Shown piece after piece: positions 28,993-37,804 of a DNA stretch of 64,000 nt. Below the pieces are notes generated by a model. That model was given only the letters and a program-made list of their open reading frames with translations, did no database searches and was not told the origin of the DNA. Source of the DNA: Verrucomicrobiaceae bacterium. Lineage in GTDB: Bacteria > Verrucomicrobiota > Verrucomicrobiia > Verrucomicrobiales > Verrucomicrobiaceae. Each line of letters begins with the position of its first letter. The first letter of the stretch is position 1. The translations under genes and the position numbers were made by a program. The stretch spans positions 1 through 64,000 of the forward strand of contig JADJPW010000012.1 in NCBI GenBank assembly GCA_016713035.1, read 5' to 3'.

Positions 28993-31900
28993 AGAAGCCT
29001 TGGTGGAGATGCTGGTGGCTGGCGACAAGGTGTACACCCGGTTCAATGGCCAGCCCGTGGTTGTCGGCGACTTGAGTCCCATCATCCCCTGGGTGCAATG
29101 TCATCTGATGGGAGGCCTGAGCTACAGCCTGCGTGATACCGAATACGCCATCCTCGACGACATCCCCGACCCGCTCAAGGTGCTGGGGTGGGAGGTGCCA
29201 GAGGCCACCACGGAGAAGCCCAGCACCGCCACGCCCTCCGATGCTGTGCTCAAGACCAGAAACGATGGTGGCAAACTCAAGTTCTGGGGCAAAACAAGAC
29301 GCGGAGAAGCCAACCCCGGCGGAGCAGCGGACTTTGATGACTTCGTGCAAGTGTCGGTGGAAGACATCGGATGGGCTGCGAGGAGATCGAGCGTCCAGGA
29401 GGTCTGGCTGGCCGCTACTAGCTCTAATCCCCAAGTCAAAGATGTTCCCTTCCCGGTGAAGGGACGGGCCTTGTCTAGGGCCGGTTTAGTAGCGGCTCTC
29501 CAGGCACCGGAAGGAGCCTACCGCGACCCGATCTACTTCAATGGAAATGTGACTCACCCGAATGCAACTTCACTTCTCAAAACGAAAAACGCGGTCCTTT
29601 GGTTGGGCGCGGATGGCACCATTCTCACGGTCGGTTCTCAGGCGGATAACTGGAAGGGCATCAAGCCTCCGGATAACTTTTTCGCCAAGGCTCATGCTTA
29701 CACCGCTTCCGAACAAACCTTCATCTCAGCCCGAAATGGAAGCCCTGTGGAAAGTTGGAACTCCGTTACCGGACAGAAACACGAATTCGCCATCTTATCG
29801 GACCAAGTGCAAGAGATGGATGCGGCGGCTGATTTTGTGGTAATCCTCACGAAGGACGGGGAAGTCAAACTCTTCATGGATGACGGACGCCCGATGCGCA
29901 GCGCCGATCCTCGCGGTGCGAAAGCACCCTCAGGCAAAGGAGGCTTCATCACCGTCCGTGCCGGGCGCGGGATGGCCGCTGCGCAAAAGCCGGATGGCAG
30001 TTGGATCGCCTGGGGCGACTCGGAAAAGCTCGCGGCCAAAGTGGCGGAACTCGGTCACGTCATTGACCTCGATTTCGACTATGACGGGAAGCAAAGCGAG
30101 CTGATGATTTGGATCGAGCCGGTGGACGGAAGCACGGCGGCGAGTTCCCCCAAAGATGAAGGCTGGCGCGACTTCCTCGCCGAACTCGCCGAGGGTCCGC
30201 GCAAGAACGAGCAACTCGGGATTTTCTGGAAGCGTGAGAGCAGTGGCTGGCGGGTCGCCAAATACTTCACCTTCATGATTCCAGACGAAACGGGATGCGA
30301 CCTCGCCATTCGTGCGACGGGAACCAGCAGCCGGCTGAGTGTCTTTGCCCGCAGCGACTACTCGGGATCGCTCTACGCCAGTGCAGGATTCGCCAAAATC
30401 CAGCGCTCGGACGAAGTCCTCAAGCAATTCAAGCTCGGCCAGAACTTTGACGCATCCAAGGGCCATACCGTCGAACTCCGAGCCATCGGAAACACGCTCA
30501 CTCTACTCATTGATGACAAAGAACTGGGATCGGTGGAGGACGACACCCACCCGGTCGGAGGACAGTTCGGAGTCACCGCTGGGGAAGGCAGCTTCGTCGA
30601 GAAGGTGGAATACCGGTTCCTGAATGAACCCGCAAAGACGGGTGCAACCGCACGAGATCCTCAATCCACCGCCGAAGCCAAAAAACGCCTTGTCGAGGCG
30701 CGGGCACATCTCAAGGCGGGTGATCTGGCTGAGACGCGGAAGCTAGCGGAGTCGGCGCTCACCACCGCACCGGGTGATCTGACCACGCAGGCGGAGGTGG
30801 CGCTGATCCTGGCCGAGTCGCAGGCACCCGAGCGGGCAGCGGCGCTGGCGCAGGAGTTTGTCACGCAGGCCGAGGCAGAGCATTCGCAGTTTGCTGCCAT
30901 CACCGAGCTGCGGGTGAAGCTCACGCCGACGCTCAAGCAATACGACCAGCACCTGCGCACGGCGGCGGAACTGGTCAGCAAAGGCGATGACGCGGGTGAA
31001 ATCCGCGAACTCAAAGCCGCGCTCACCCTCGTGCCGGATGGCAAGCAGGCCGCCGAGAAGCTGACCGCGAGCCCGCTCCATGTCGGTCGTGCCTTGCCGG
31101 GCCGCAAATTCTCCAACGAACTCGGCCACACCTTCGTCCCCGTCGCCGGCCTGCCCAACGTCCTCTTCAGCATCTGGGAGACGCGGGTGAAGGATTTTGA
31201 AGCCTTCGTGAAGGAGACCGGCTACGACATGAGCGAGCAACGCAACAGCAACCCATCGCTCACATGGAAAAAACTCGGCTTTGAGCAGACAGGTGATCAT
31301 CCCGTCGTGATGGTCGCTCGCTACGACGCGGAAGCCTTCTGCCGTTGGCTCACCGACAAAGAGCGCGCCGCCAACCGCCTGTTGCCCGGCCAAGTCTATC
31401 GCCTGCCCACCGACCGTGAATGGAGCGCCGCGATGGGCATCCTCGATGAAAAGGGCGACTTCTCCGTCGGCCGCCAATTCCCGACTGATGTCTTCCCCTG
31501 GCCGAAAGACACCCAGCCGAAGCACAACGCAGAAAACTGTTTCTGGAAGAACGACGACTTCCCGAATACTGCCCCGGCCGGCAGCGGCCTCGCCAATCGC
31601 TTCGGGCTTTATGACATGATCGGCAACGTTAAGGAAATTTGCGCCGATCCGTGGGACTTCAGCAGTATTCCGCAAGTTGTTCTGCGTGGAGGATCGTTTC
31701 GCCAACCCGAGACGCGCTCCCATCAGCGCGACACCCTTTCGGGCGGATTCCACGGCCATCAAAATCTCGATCGCGCCAAGGTCGATGCCGGCTTTCGCTG
31801 CGTGCTTGATCTCAAGTCGGAAGCGATGCGCCTGGTGCAGGCCGATCTCGAAGCAGCCGTGGAGAAGTTCCACCACACGAATAACGAGGGAGGGAAACGA

Positions 31901-33091
31901 GTGGAATTCACCACCCTCGCCACAGATGAGATGGTGCTGCTGGATATGACCCGATGGGGTTATCCCTCCAGTGAGGCGCTCGTTTTTTTCGCCGAACTGC
32001 CTGTCACCCATCTTTTCGTGCATGGCGGTGCGATCAAAAAACCGTTCGATGCCCTCAAAAAGATGCCTCTGCGCGTCCTCTGCGTGGACAATCTCTTCCC
32101 GGAGGAAAACTTTCTCGAGACCGTGCGTGGGCTACCCCTGCAATGGTTATTGATTGACCAGAACGAGCAAGGGAAGATGAGCATAGCGAGCCTCGGGCCG
32201 CTGGCAGGGATGAAGCTCAAGGGGCTGGACTTGGTGAACTTCAAACACCTCAAAAGCCTTGAGCCGCTGCACAGCATGCCTCTGGAGGAATTGCACCTGC
32301 GAGGTTCGACTCCGACGCTCGACCTGAAGCCGCTGCAAGGTGCCCCTTTGGTGCATCTTACCATCCCAAAAGACGCCCCGAGGGAGTGGATGCTGGCGGC
32401 GAGCACCCTTTTCCCGACTTTGGCCCGAGGTTTCGATTCCCGCTCCGCACAGTTTCTTGCCCCCGTGAAGGCTGCTCTTGCCAAAGAAGACGACCGCGAG
32501 GCTATGCGGCTGCTCGACGAGGATGAAAAGACGTTTGCCAGCCTTCCATGGTGGGCGGGGGAATTTGGCAAGTCGCTGCGCAGTGATTACACCAAGATGC
32601 GTGCCACAGTCACCGCAGCCAGTTGGATGCGCCGTGCCCGTGAAGGTGACTTTGCCGAAATCACCCGCGACGCCAAGATCTTCAACGGCCACGCCTACCT
32701 TCTCGTGCGCGGGGCGATCACCCTTGACGATGGCCAGCGCGCCGCACAGGCGCTCGGCGGGCATCTCGTCACGATCACGAGCAAGGAGGAGAACGACTTT
32801 CTCCTGCGGGAATTCATGACAGGGAAGGACGCTCCGCGCGAAATCCTGCTCGGCGCGGAAAAGCGCAATGGCACTGAAGGCGGCTGGCACGGCTGGCATT
32901 GGGTGACGGGCGAAGATTGGCCCTACACGTATTGGGCGGATACTGCGGCGGCGGCCAGACCCGAGGCGGGTCAACACGTCGGACTGCACGCCATGGGCAA
33001 CTCGAGTAGTTGGTGGTATACCACTGGCCCTCGGCAGGCGATCATCATCGAATGGGAAACCCCCACGCCGCAGCCGCTGGGGAAAAAGTGA
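28982..33091 (+). CDS. C-terminal sensor part of the kinase: propeller-like, TPR, SUMF1 and C-type-lectin-like domains
   Basis: About 1370 aa in the +2 frame; the first usable start is TTG 29000, but homology begins at 28982, so it is read here as the continuation of the kinase. Order, counted from 29000: residues 1-65 end of the outer repeat (DDIPDPLKVLGWEV); about 140-380 propeller/RCC1-like (GADGTILTVGSQADNW, GSWIAWGDSEKLAAK); about 390-555 LamG-like; about 565-700 TPR-like helices; about 705-940 SUMF1/FGE-sulfatase fold (FVPVAGLPNVLFSIWETRVK, NRFGLYDMIGNVKEICADPW); about 950-1140 leucine-rich; about 1230-1355 C-type-lectin-like (GQRAAQALGGHLVTITSKEE). Predicted periplasmic or surface sensing domain. 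Confidence 0.8.
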   Translation, partial: SLDEEALVEMLVAGDKVYTRFNGQPVVVGDLSPIIPWVQCHLMGGLSYSLRDTEYAILDDIPDPLKVLGWEVPEATTEKPSTATPSDAVLKTRNDGGKLKFWGKTRRGEANPGGAADFDDFVQVSVEDIGWAARRSSVQEVWLAATSSNPQVKDVPFPVKGRALSRAGLVAALQAPEGAYRDPIYFNGNVTHPNATSLLKTKNAVLWLGADGTILTVGSQADNWKGIKPPDNFFAKAHAYTASEQTFISARNGSPVESWNSVTGQKHEFAILSDQVQEMDAAADFVVILTKDGEVKLFMDDGRPMRSADPRGAKAPSGKGGFITVRAGRGMAAAQKPDGSWIAWGDSEKLAAKVAELGHVIDLDFDYDGKQSELMIWIEPVDGSTAASSPKDEGWRDFLAELAEGPRKNEQLGIFWKRESSGWRVAKYFTFMIPDETGCDLAIRATGTSSRLSVFARSDYSGSLYASAGFAKIQRSDEVLKQFKLGQNFDASKGHTVELRAIGNTLTLLIDDKELGSVEDDTHPVGGQFGVTAGEGSFVEKVEYRFLNEPAKTGATARDPQSTAEAKKRLVEARAHLKAGDLAETRKLAESALTTAPGDLTTQAEVALILAESQAPERAAALAQEFVTQAEAEHSQFAAITELRVKLTPTLKQYDQHLRTAAELVSKGDDAGEIRELKAALTLVPDGKQAAEKLTASPLHVGRALPGRKFSNELGHTFVPVAGLPNVLFSIWETRVKDFEAFVKETGYDMSEQRNSNPSLTWKKLGFEQTGDHPVVMVARYDAEAFCRWLTDKERAANRLLPGQVYRLPTDREWSAAMGILDEKGDFSVGRQFPTDVFPWPKDTQPKHNAENCFWKNDDFPNTAPAGSGLANRFGLYDMIGNVKEICADPWDFSSIPQVVLRGGSFRQPETRSHQRDTLSGGFHGHQNLDRAKVDAGFRCVLDLKSEAMRLVQADLEAAVEKFHHTNNEGGKRVEFTTLATDEMVLLDMTRWGYPSSEALVFFAELPVTHLFVHGGAIKKPFDALKKMPLRVLCVDNLFPEENFLETVRGLPLQWLLIDQNEQGKMSIASLGPLAGMKLKGLDLVNFKHLKSLEPLHSMPLEELHLRGSTPTLDLKPLQGAPLVHLTIPKDAPREWMLAASTLFPTLARGFDSRSAQFLAPVKAALAKEDDREAMRLLDEDEKTFASLPWWAGEFGKSLRSDYTKMRATVTAASWMRRAREGDFAEITRDAKIFNGHAYLLVRGAITLDDGQRAAQALGGHLVTITSKEENDFLLREFMTGKDAPREILLGAEKRNGTEGGWHGWHWVTGEDWPYTYWADTAAAARPEAGQHVGLHAMGNSSSWWYTTGPRQAIIIEWETPTPQPLGKK

Positions 33092-33207
33092 GTCATGAAA
33101 CGGAGCTGCGCGTTGAATGAGGCATATTGAGCACGGCGGAAAGTTGACGGTTGTTTACCGTGTGACGGTAGTTGCTGCTAAACAAGGCTGCTCTTCTGTA
33201 GAAATCA

Positions 33208-33332
33208 CCGTCACCCGACGGGGTACATCCGGGAGCTTCAGCAAGCGCGAAAAACTTTTTTCAGGCGCTTTGCAACCCGCGGAACGGCAGCCGGTAGCAG
33301 GGAGACAGAAGGGCGTTCCGCCACGGTGACGG
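33208..33332 (+). ncRNA. Candidate structured RNA (three-way junction) in the leader of the 33370 gene
   Basis: Closing helix CCGTCACC (33208-33215) pairs perfectly with GGTGACGG (33325-33332). Inside are two hairpins: 33241-33273 (GCAAGCGC.../...GCGCTTTGC with an inner GAAAA/TTTTC stem) and 33279-33321 (GCGGAACG / CGTTCCGC, perfect 8 bp). A further small hairpin lies upstream (CCGT/ACGG, about 33157-33167). It begins 117 bp after the kinase stop and ends 37 bp before the next ATG. I do not recognise a known riboswitch class. No covariation evidence is available. Confidence 0.45.
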
Positions 33333-33369
33333 CCCGGTCTTCAGCCTCCCTCAAACATCCGCCAAGCTC

Positions 33370-33822
33370 ATGAACTCATCCGCCAATGTCTCTGAACCGC
33401 AGCAGCATCCCATCGCCCAAGGGATGCATTTTTTTGCCATGTTGGGCGCTGTCGCAGGCCTTTGTCAGCACGGTTTCCAGGCAGGCGTGCTCGTCGCCTA
33501 CGCCTTGCCTGCCGCCGTGGTCGGTCTGGTGCTGTGTGGGATCATTCACCTCGCCTCGGCGGATCAGGAACTCTCCGCAGCTCGGATCGCGAACTATCAG
33601 GTCGTAATCATGGGCAAGGCGATGATGCTCTTCGCCTTTTACTGGCTGTTCCGCTGGACGTTACCCGGACTGTTGCCGGAGTCTCTGCAAACCCAAACTT
33701 GGGCGCAAATCCTACCTGTCTGCCTCAGCGGCGGTGCCCTGTTTGCGCTGCCTTCAGCATTGACGGCGCGGCTGGCTGCACACGCCGGAGCCACCCCGGC
33801 CCAGAACCCATCCGAGGCCTGA
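33370..33822 (+). CDS. Small polytopic membrane protein, unknown function
   Basis: 150 aa with about four hydrophobic segments (GMHFFAMLGAVAGLC; GVLVAYALPAAVVGLVLCGI; GKAMMLFAFYWLFRW; ILPVCLSGGALFALPSALTA). It follows the candidate structured RNA leader by 37 bp. The next gene starts 86 bp later on the same strand. No family recognised; an ATP-synthase-I-like small membrane protein was considered but the resemblance is only general. Confidence 0.6.
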   Translation: MNSSANVSEPQQHPIAQGMHFFAMLGAVAGLCQHGFQAGVLVAYALPAAVVGLVLCGIIHLASADQELSAARIANYQVVIMGKAMMLFAFYWLFRWTLPGLLPESLQTQTWAQILPVCLSGGALFALPSALTARLAAHAGATPAQNPSEA

Positions 33823-33908
33823 TTCTTTGACGACGATCAAAGACTGCCCGCGCAAACCAGCCACCCAATGGCCCCTCCTGCCCGCAACCTTCTACCACGC
33901 CCAACATC

Positions 33909-34871
33909 ATGAAAGCCAACGCCCTTTTTCACCTCATCTGCCTGCTCGCGATCAGCCATGTCGCACTGCCTGTTCCTTGTCACGCAGACACCAAGAAGAA
34001 AACCAAAACGCCGCCTGCCCCGAAGTATGCGACCCAGCGGGCCGCGTTTGCCGCCAAGCTGCCTGAGTTCAATGCAGCCTGGCAAAAAGCGATTGGAGAA
34101 GCAGGAAGCCCTGACGTCTTCCTCGCCCTTGCCTCTCATCCGCAGAACAAAAAGAAGTCGGAAGTGAAATTTAAGGACAACGAATTCCCCATGTCTTTCA
34201 GCGGCTTCGGTATGGACCCCTCTGAATGGGATCCTTCTGCATGGGATGCTTATGTGAAGGACGCTATCAAAGACTACCTGAAGACTCATGGGGATGAAAA
34301 AACACCCGTCGAGGTTTTTCCTGGCACCCGCGTGTCATTGAGCATGTCCGTGGGTTTCGACGTGCCTGAAAACGCGCCTGCCGGGGACAAGCCGGTCGCC
34401 GTCTTTGCCAATCCCAGGGTCAAGCCGCTACTCCCCTACACCTGGGCCAAAACCAGCGAGGGATGGTTTCGCGGCAACGATGGCAAGCCAATGAATGTGA
34501 TGAGCTTCCGCTATACTGTGCAAGTGCCGGATGACGCCGAACCTGGTGACCTGCCCGTCACGATCGGCGGCACAGCGAAAGGCCCGAAAGACGAGTTTGA
34601 GGTCGATAACAAATACACCTTCCGAGTGAAGAAGCCCGTACCGGTGAGCCGCGAGACACTGATGGCCCTGTGGGCCAATGGAGTGAACACGCTGCAAAAA
34701 GCCAAAAACGACAAGGCAGCGACTCCAGACATCATCAAGAAGATTCCCGAGCTGCTGACCGCGCTGCGCACCCAGTTGGAAAAGATCACCGCCCGTCCCG
34801 AGAACACGGCAAACGCGGAATTGGTCAAACTCATGTTCGAGGACGCTGCCACCAAGGCACTCCAAGAATAG
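33909..34871 (+). CDS. Exported protein of unknown function
   Basis: 320 aa with a signal peptide (MKANALFHLICLLAISHVAL, cleavage near CHADTKKK). The mature protein holds an Ig-like or beta-sandwich segment (YTVQVPDDAEPGDLPVTIGG, about residues 205-225) and a C-terminal helical stretch (about 240-320). It is probably periplasmic. It belongs to a same-strand cluster of small exported and membrane proteins. No family recognised. Confidence 0.65.
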   Translation: MKANALFHLICLLAISHVALPVPCHADTKKKTKTPPAPKYATQRAAFAAKLPEFNAAWQKAIGEAGSPDVFLALASHPQNKKKSEVKFKDNEFPMSFSGFGMDPSEWDPSAWDAYVKDAIKDYLKTHGDEKTPVEVFPGTRVSLSMSVGFDVPENAPAGDKPVAVFANPRVKPLLPYTWAKTSEGWFRGNDGKPMNVMSFRYTVQVPDDAEPGDLPVTIGGTAKGPKDEFEVDNKYTFRVKKPVPVSRETLMALWANGVNTLQKAKNDKAATPDIIKKIPELLTALRTQLEKITARPENTANAELVKLMFEDAATKALQE

Positions 34872-34960
34872 TCGAACCAACAACCTCATCACCCATCAAG
34901 AAGGGCTCACTGCCACCGTGGCGATCCATTCAGACAACACCAACAAGACTCACCTCCACC

Positions 34961-35395
34961 ATGAGCACCACATCCGCCAACGCATTCCAATACAGTCAGC
35001 TTCCCAGTGGCCGCATCTTTCAGACAGGATGGGTGATCTTTTGCATCCAGGCGATTCTCACCATGGTCTGGTTGCAGCTTGCCCTTGGGCTGCACTTTCC
35101 AGGTTCCATGATTGTCATCCTGCCTTTCATTTTACTGATGAATTTGTTCGGCCGCCACAACCGTATTGGATGGGCACGAGCTCTGACAGTCGCGGCGCTG
35201 CTGATCGAGTCGTTGTCTGCCTTTGGACATGTGTGGCTGCTGCTGCACGGATCTGCCGATGTCCCTGCCGAGCACGCGCACATCATTCCGAAAGCGGCAT
35301 CCTTTGGTCTTGCTTGGGATCTACTGGTCATCCTACTGCTAGCCTTCAGTTGGAGAGCCGCGAGGGCCATTGATGCCGGGGCGGGCAAGTCATGA
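34961..35395 (+). CDS. Membrane protein, unknown function
   Basis: 144 aa from ATG 34961 (MSTTSANAFQYSQLPSGRIF); the upstream extension of the frame overlaps the previous gene and is ignored. Four hydrophobic helices: VIFCIQAILTMVWLQLALGL; SMIVILPFILLMNLFG; ALTVAALLIESLSAFGHVWL; AWDLLVILLLAFSWRAA. The stop overlaps the next gene's start (ATGA), so the two are coupled. Confidence 0.65.
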   Translation: MSTTSANAFQYSQLPSGRIFQTGWVIFCIQAILTMVWLQLALGLHFPGSMIVILPFILLMNLFGRHNRIGWARALTVAALLIESLSAFGHVWLLLHGSADVPAEHAHIIPKAASFGLAWDLLVILLLAFSWRAARAIDAGAGKS

Positions 35396-35676
35396 AACAC
35401 CCACCCTCTTCCATCCTGAAATCATCACTCATCCGAGTGCTTTGCACCCTCCTGACCGCTGCCCTAGGAGTCTCATGCCAAAACAAGGTGAACGCCCCAC
35501 AGGCTGCCGCCCAGCACAGCCCACGCCCTGTGCCAACACAGGAAACACAAGCGGATCATGAGCATTTTGAAGGCCAGTTGACCGATGCCATGCGGACGCT
35601 CGTGCCCGGCTACAACAACCAGCCGATCACCTACACCACTCCCCATGGCCGGAGAACCTTCACACCCAAAAAATAG
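35392..35676 (+). CDS. Small lipoprotein with C-terminal PGY motif
   Basis: 94 aa. Lipoprotein signal peptide ending in LGVSC (Cys29). C-terminus LVPGYNNQPITYTTPHGRRT then FTPKK. The same pattern (PGYxxxPxxYxTxxGxxxF) closes the lipoprotein at 38550-38915, and a broken copy lies at 37574-37650, so this is a small local family. ATG overlaps the stop of the preceding membrane protein gene. Confidence 0.6.
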   Translation: MKHPPSSILKSSLIRVLCTLLTAALGVSCQNKVNAPQAAAQHSPRPVPTQETQADHEHFEGQLTDAMRTLVPGYNNQPITYTTPHGRRTFTPKK

Positions 35677-35698
35677 CAAATTTGCAACCGGTAGCGCC

Positions 35699-35782
35699 GA
35701 AACCGGTAGCACAGAAACAGATGGCCCATGGCCACCCCAGCAGCCCGATCATTCCCAATTAGCAAGATCAACATCACATCTA
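35699..35782. repeat. Direct repeat, copy 1 (upstream of the 592-aa lipoprotein gene)
   Basis: About 84 bp (starting GAAACCGGTAGCACAGAAAC) matching copy 2 at 37711-37794 with only about five differences. It ends 10 bp before the next start codon. Similarity extends further upstream into the end of the previous gene. Confidence 0.8.
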
Positions 35783-35792
35783 AAAACTAGAC

Positions 35793-37571
35793 ATGAAGCA
35801 TCTATACCCATCCTCACATTCCGGCGAATGCTTGAGCTTACAGTTCATCTACTTCATCGCGCTGTTGTTTTGCAGCAGTTGCAGCAAGGCACAGAACGTC
35901 CCGACTGCTGAAACACCCATTCACGAACTTAATACAAGCATCAGTGGCCAATGGCTGGAGCTAGAAGAGCCTTTTGATACTTTGACCTTGAGTCCAGACG
36001 GCACCTATCAACGCTCTGGGAAGAATGCCGAAAAAGGAAGTTATGTCGTCACAGACGATCAAATCGAGTGGCGAGCACCGAAAAACGTATGGAAGAACAA
36101 ATACATTCTGCGTGGTGACATGCTGGTTACCATCCATGAAGAGCTACCAGGGCAAATGCAGCGCCGGTTCAAACACCGGAGACTGATCAATGGTTTGGAA
36201 GCATCCGCCGCCACCTATGAGCAGGCACCATCCTTGGCGGAGATGTCTGCTGGGATCATTGTGTCTGGGACTTTGAAAGCCGAACGCAAATCCTTCTCCT
36301 CTTTCACCCAGAGTGGCACCTACATGGATTGGGAACTGGATCTGGTCCTGACAAACGGTACTACGCATGATCTGGTCTTGGGAAACACATTAGCCGTAGC
36401 TCAAATCTCCACGGATGGTCTGCCCACAGGTTATTTGCGAATTTGCGGGCCACATCCTGTACCGACAAATCTGAAGTCGCCCGAAAGCCCACATAGCACC
36501 TATTTTCTTGATGATTTCGATTCCACGGATGGTGGTCGTTCAATCTATATTGAGGGTGCCCGATTCCAATTTAACGGCAAGGGCCAACACCCAGCCCACT
36601 CTGGATTCGGCGTTCTCCAAGGGAAATCAAAAAAGGCTCTTTTAGAGTCCATATCCCCAAATGTCTGGCTCAAGCAAGGAGCCATTGCGGACATGCGCGT
36701 GGTCTTGCCAGATCTCGTCGTCCGCCTATCACACGACAAGCACGCGGTCTTTCATCTGCTGGCCAGCTTTAAAAAAGTAACTGGTGATGAGGAAAAGTCG
36801 GAGTGGCAGGTGCAAAGCCAGGAACTGTTTTCCTCCGATCCCGTTGAGCTAGAAAAGATGGTAACAACCGCGGATGGGGCAGGTTTTCGCAAAATACTAG
36901 CCATGAATTGGCTCATCGCATCCGATCCAGAAAATGCAGGCAAAAAACTAGCGGCGGCAACAGCACACATCAATCAAGGGACCGCTCTGGCGCTTGCGCT
37001 GCGTTGCTGCGCAGCTTGGAAGCTCTCCGGGTTTGAAACACAAGCGCTCAAACTCGAAGAGGCGGAGGACACGCCCATCGGCATCGCCGCAGCCGCCGGG
37101 CACTATTTGGAAGAGATGAAAACACCCCGACGTTGGACCAAAATTTCCACTGGCACCGCCGCCAATCAAGGGCCTGGAGACGCCAACCCCAGCCTCGGCA
37201 CCAACCGATGGGTAGGCCTCAAAATCGACCTCACAAAGGGCATCACCATCCGAAGATTCAAAGCTGGCTTATCTGGGCCGGCATCAGATGAGGTCATGGT
37301 CCTGCATAAGGACGACAATGGACGGCCTGGGATCAAGATTGCGGACCTCGCTGGCGCGGGTGGCGAAGGACGGTGCAAGCTCGCCTTGGAGAAAGGTGTG
37401 TATTGGCTGGTGGTCAGTCGTCCGGCCAACAATGACAGGTTGGGAGCTTGGTGGCCGTTAGCTCCCAGCGGCACACCTTTCAGCAGCTATGCCACTTCTG
37501 ACAATGGAGGCGCCACATGGCAGACCGGGACGAGCGGTAAGACCTGCGAATGCGAGTTATGGCACGAGTGA
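35793..37571 (+). CDS. Putative lipoprotein, unknown function
   Basis: 592 aa. N-terminal hydrophobic stretch with Cys residues (FIYFIALLFCSSCSKAQNVP) suggests a lipid anchor at FCSSC. Residues about 45-115 look like a small lipocalin-like module with a dose/threshold pattern (FDTLTLSPDGTYQRSGKNAE, GDMLVTIHEELPGQ). The remainder is beta-rich, with a C-terminal part resembling a carbohydrate-binding or pre-peptidase-like sandwich (GVYWLVVSRPANNDRLGAWW). Flanked by two copies of a direct repeat. Its codon use is less GC-biased than its neighbours, which may hint at a different history. No family recognised. Confidence 0.65.
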   Translation: MKHLYPSSHSGECLSLQFIYFIALLFCSSCSKAQNVPTAETPIHELNTSISGQWLELEEPFDTLTLSPDGTYQRSGKNAEKGSYVVTDDQIEWRAPKNVWKNKYILRGDMLVTIHEELPGQMQRRFKHRRLINGLEASAATYEQAPSLAEMSAGIIVSGTLKAERKSFSSFTQSGTYMDWELDLVLTNGTTHDLVLGNTLAVAQISTDGLPTGYLRICGPHPVPTNLKSPESPHSTYFLDDFDSTDGGRSIYIEGARFQFNGKGQHPAHSGFGVLQGKSKKALLESISPNVWLKQGAIADMRVVLPDLVVRLSHDKHAVFHLLASFKKVTGDEEKSEWQVQSQELFSSDPVELEKMVTTADGAGFRKILAMNWLIASDPENAGKKLAAATAHINQGTALALALRCCAAWKLSGFETQALKLEEAEDTPIGIAAAAGHYLEEMKTPRRWTKISTGTAANQGPGDANPSLGTNRWVGLKIDLTKGITIRRFKAGLSGPASDEVMVLHKDDNGRPGIKIADLAGAGGEGRCKLALEKGVYWLVVSRPANNDRLGAWWPLAPSGTPFSSYATSDNGGATWQTGTSGKTCECELWHE

Positions 37572-37573
37572 GA

Positions 37574-37650
37574 ACGCCAAGATGTTAGTCCCGAACCAGT
37601 CAATCACCTACACCAGCCGACAGTGCTAGAGAGCCTTCCCGTCCAAAAAT
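37574..37650 (+). pseudogene. Relic of the PGY-motif lipoprotein 3' end
   Basis: Reads MLVPNQSITYTSRQC, stop, RAFPSK: a decayed version of LVPGYNNQPITYTTPHGRRT and FTPKK from 35620-35676 (the stretch AACCAGTCAATCACCTACAC differs from its source at two positions). A 6-bp deletion, an in-frame stop and loss of the upstream part show it is not functional. Together with copy 2 of the direct repeat it marks a duplicated segment. Confidence 0.65.
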
Positions 37651-37710
37651 AACGGAATTTTGGTAAAGCATCCAAAACTTCCGGCTCTGGATTTGCAACC
37701 CAGCCACCCG

Positions 37711-37794
37711 GAAACCGGTAGCACAGAGACAGATGGTCCATGGCCACCCCAGCAGCCCGATCACTCCCAACTAGCAAGATCAACATCACATCCA
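37711..37794. repeat. Direct repeat, copy 2 (upstream of the 221-aa lipoprotein gene)
   Basis: Near-identical to 35699-35782 (GAAACCGGTAGCACAGAGAC and on). It ends 10 bp before the start codon at 37805, the same distance as in copy 1, so both may carry the leader of a lipoprotein gene. Confidence 0.8.
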
Positions 37795-37804
37795 AGACCC
37801 AGCT

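Noticed and set aside
33208..33332. Cobalamin riboswitch, RNase P RNA, tmRNA or SRP RNA at the structured leader
   Set aside because: None of the conserved core sequences of these families could be found, so it is left as an unclassified candidate.
35699..37794. Composite transposon or IS bounded by direct repeats
   Set aside because: No transposase and no terminal inverted repeats; the repeat includes the end of a lipoprotein gene, so segmental duplication fits better.
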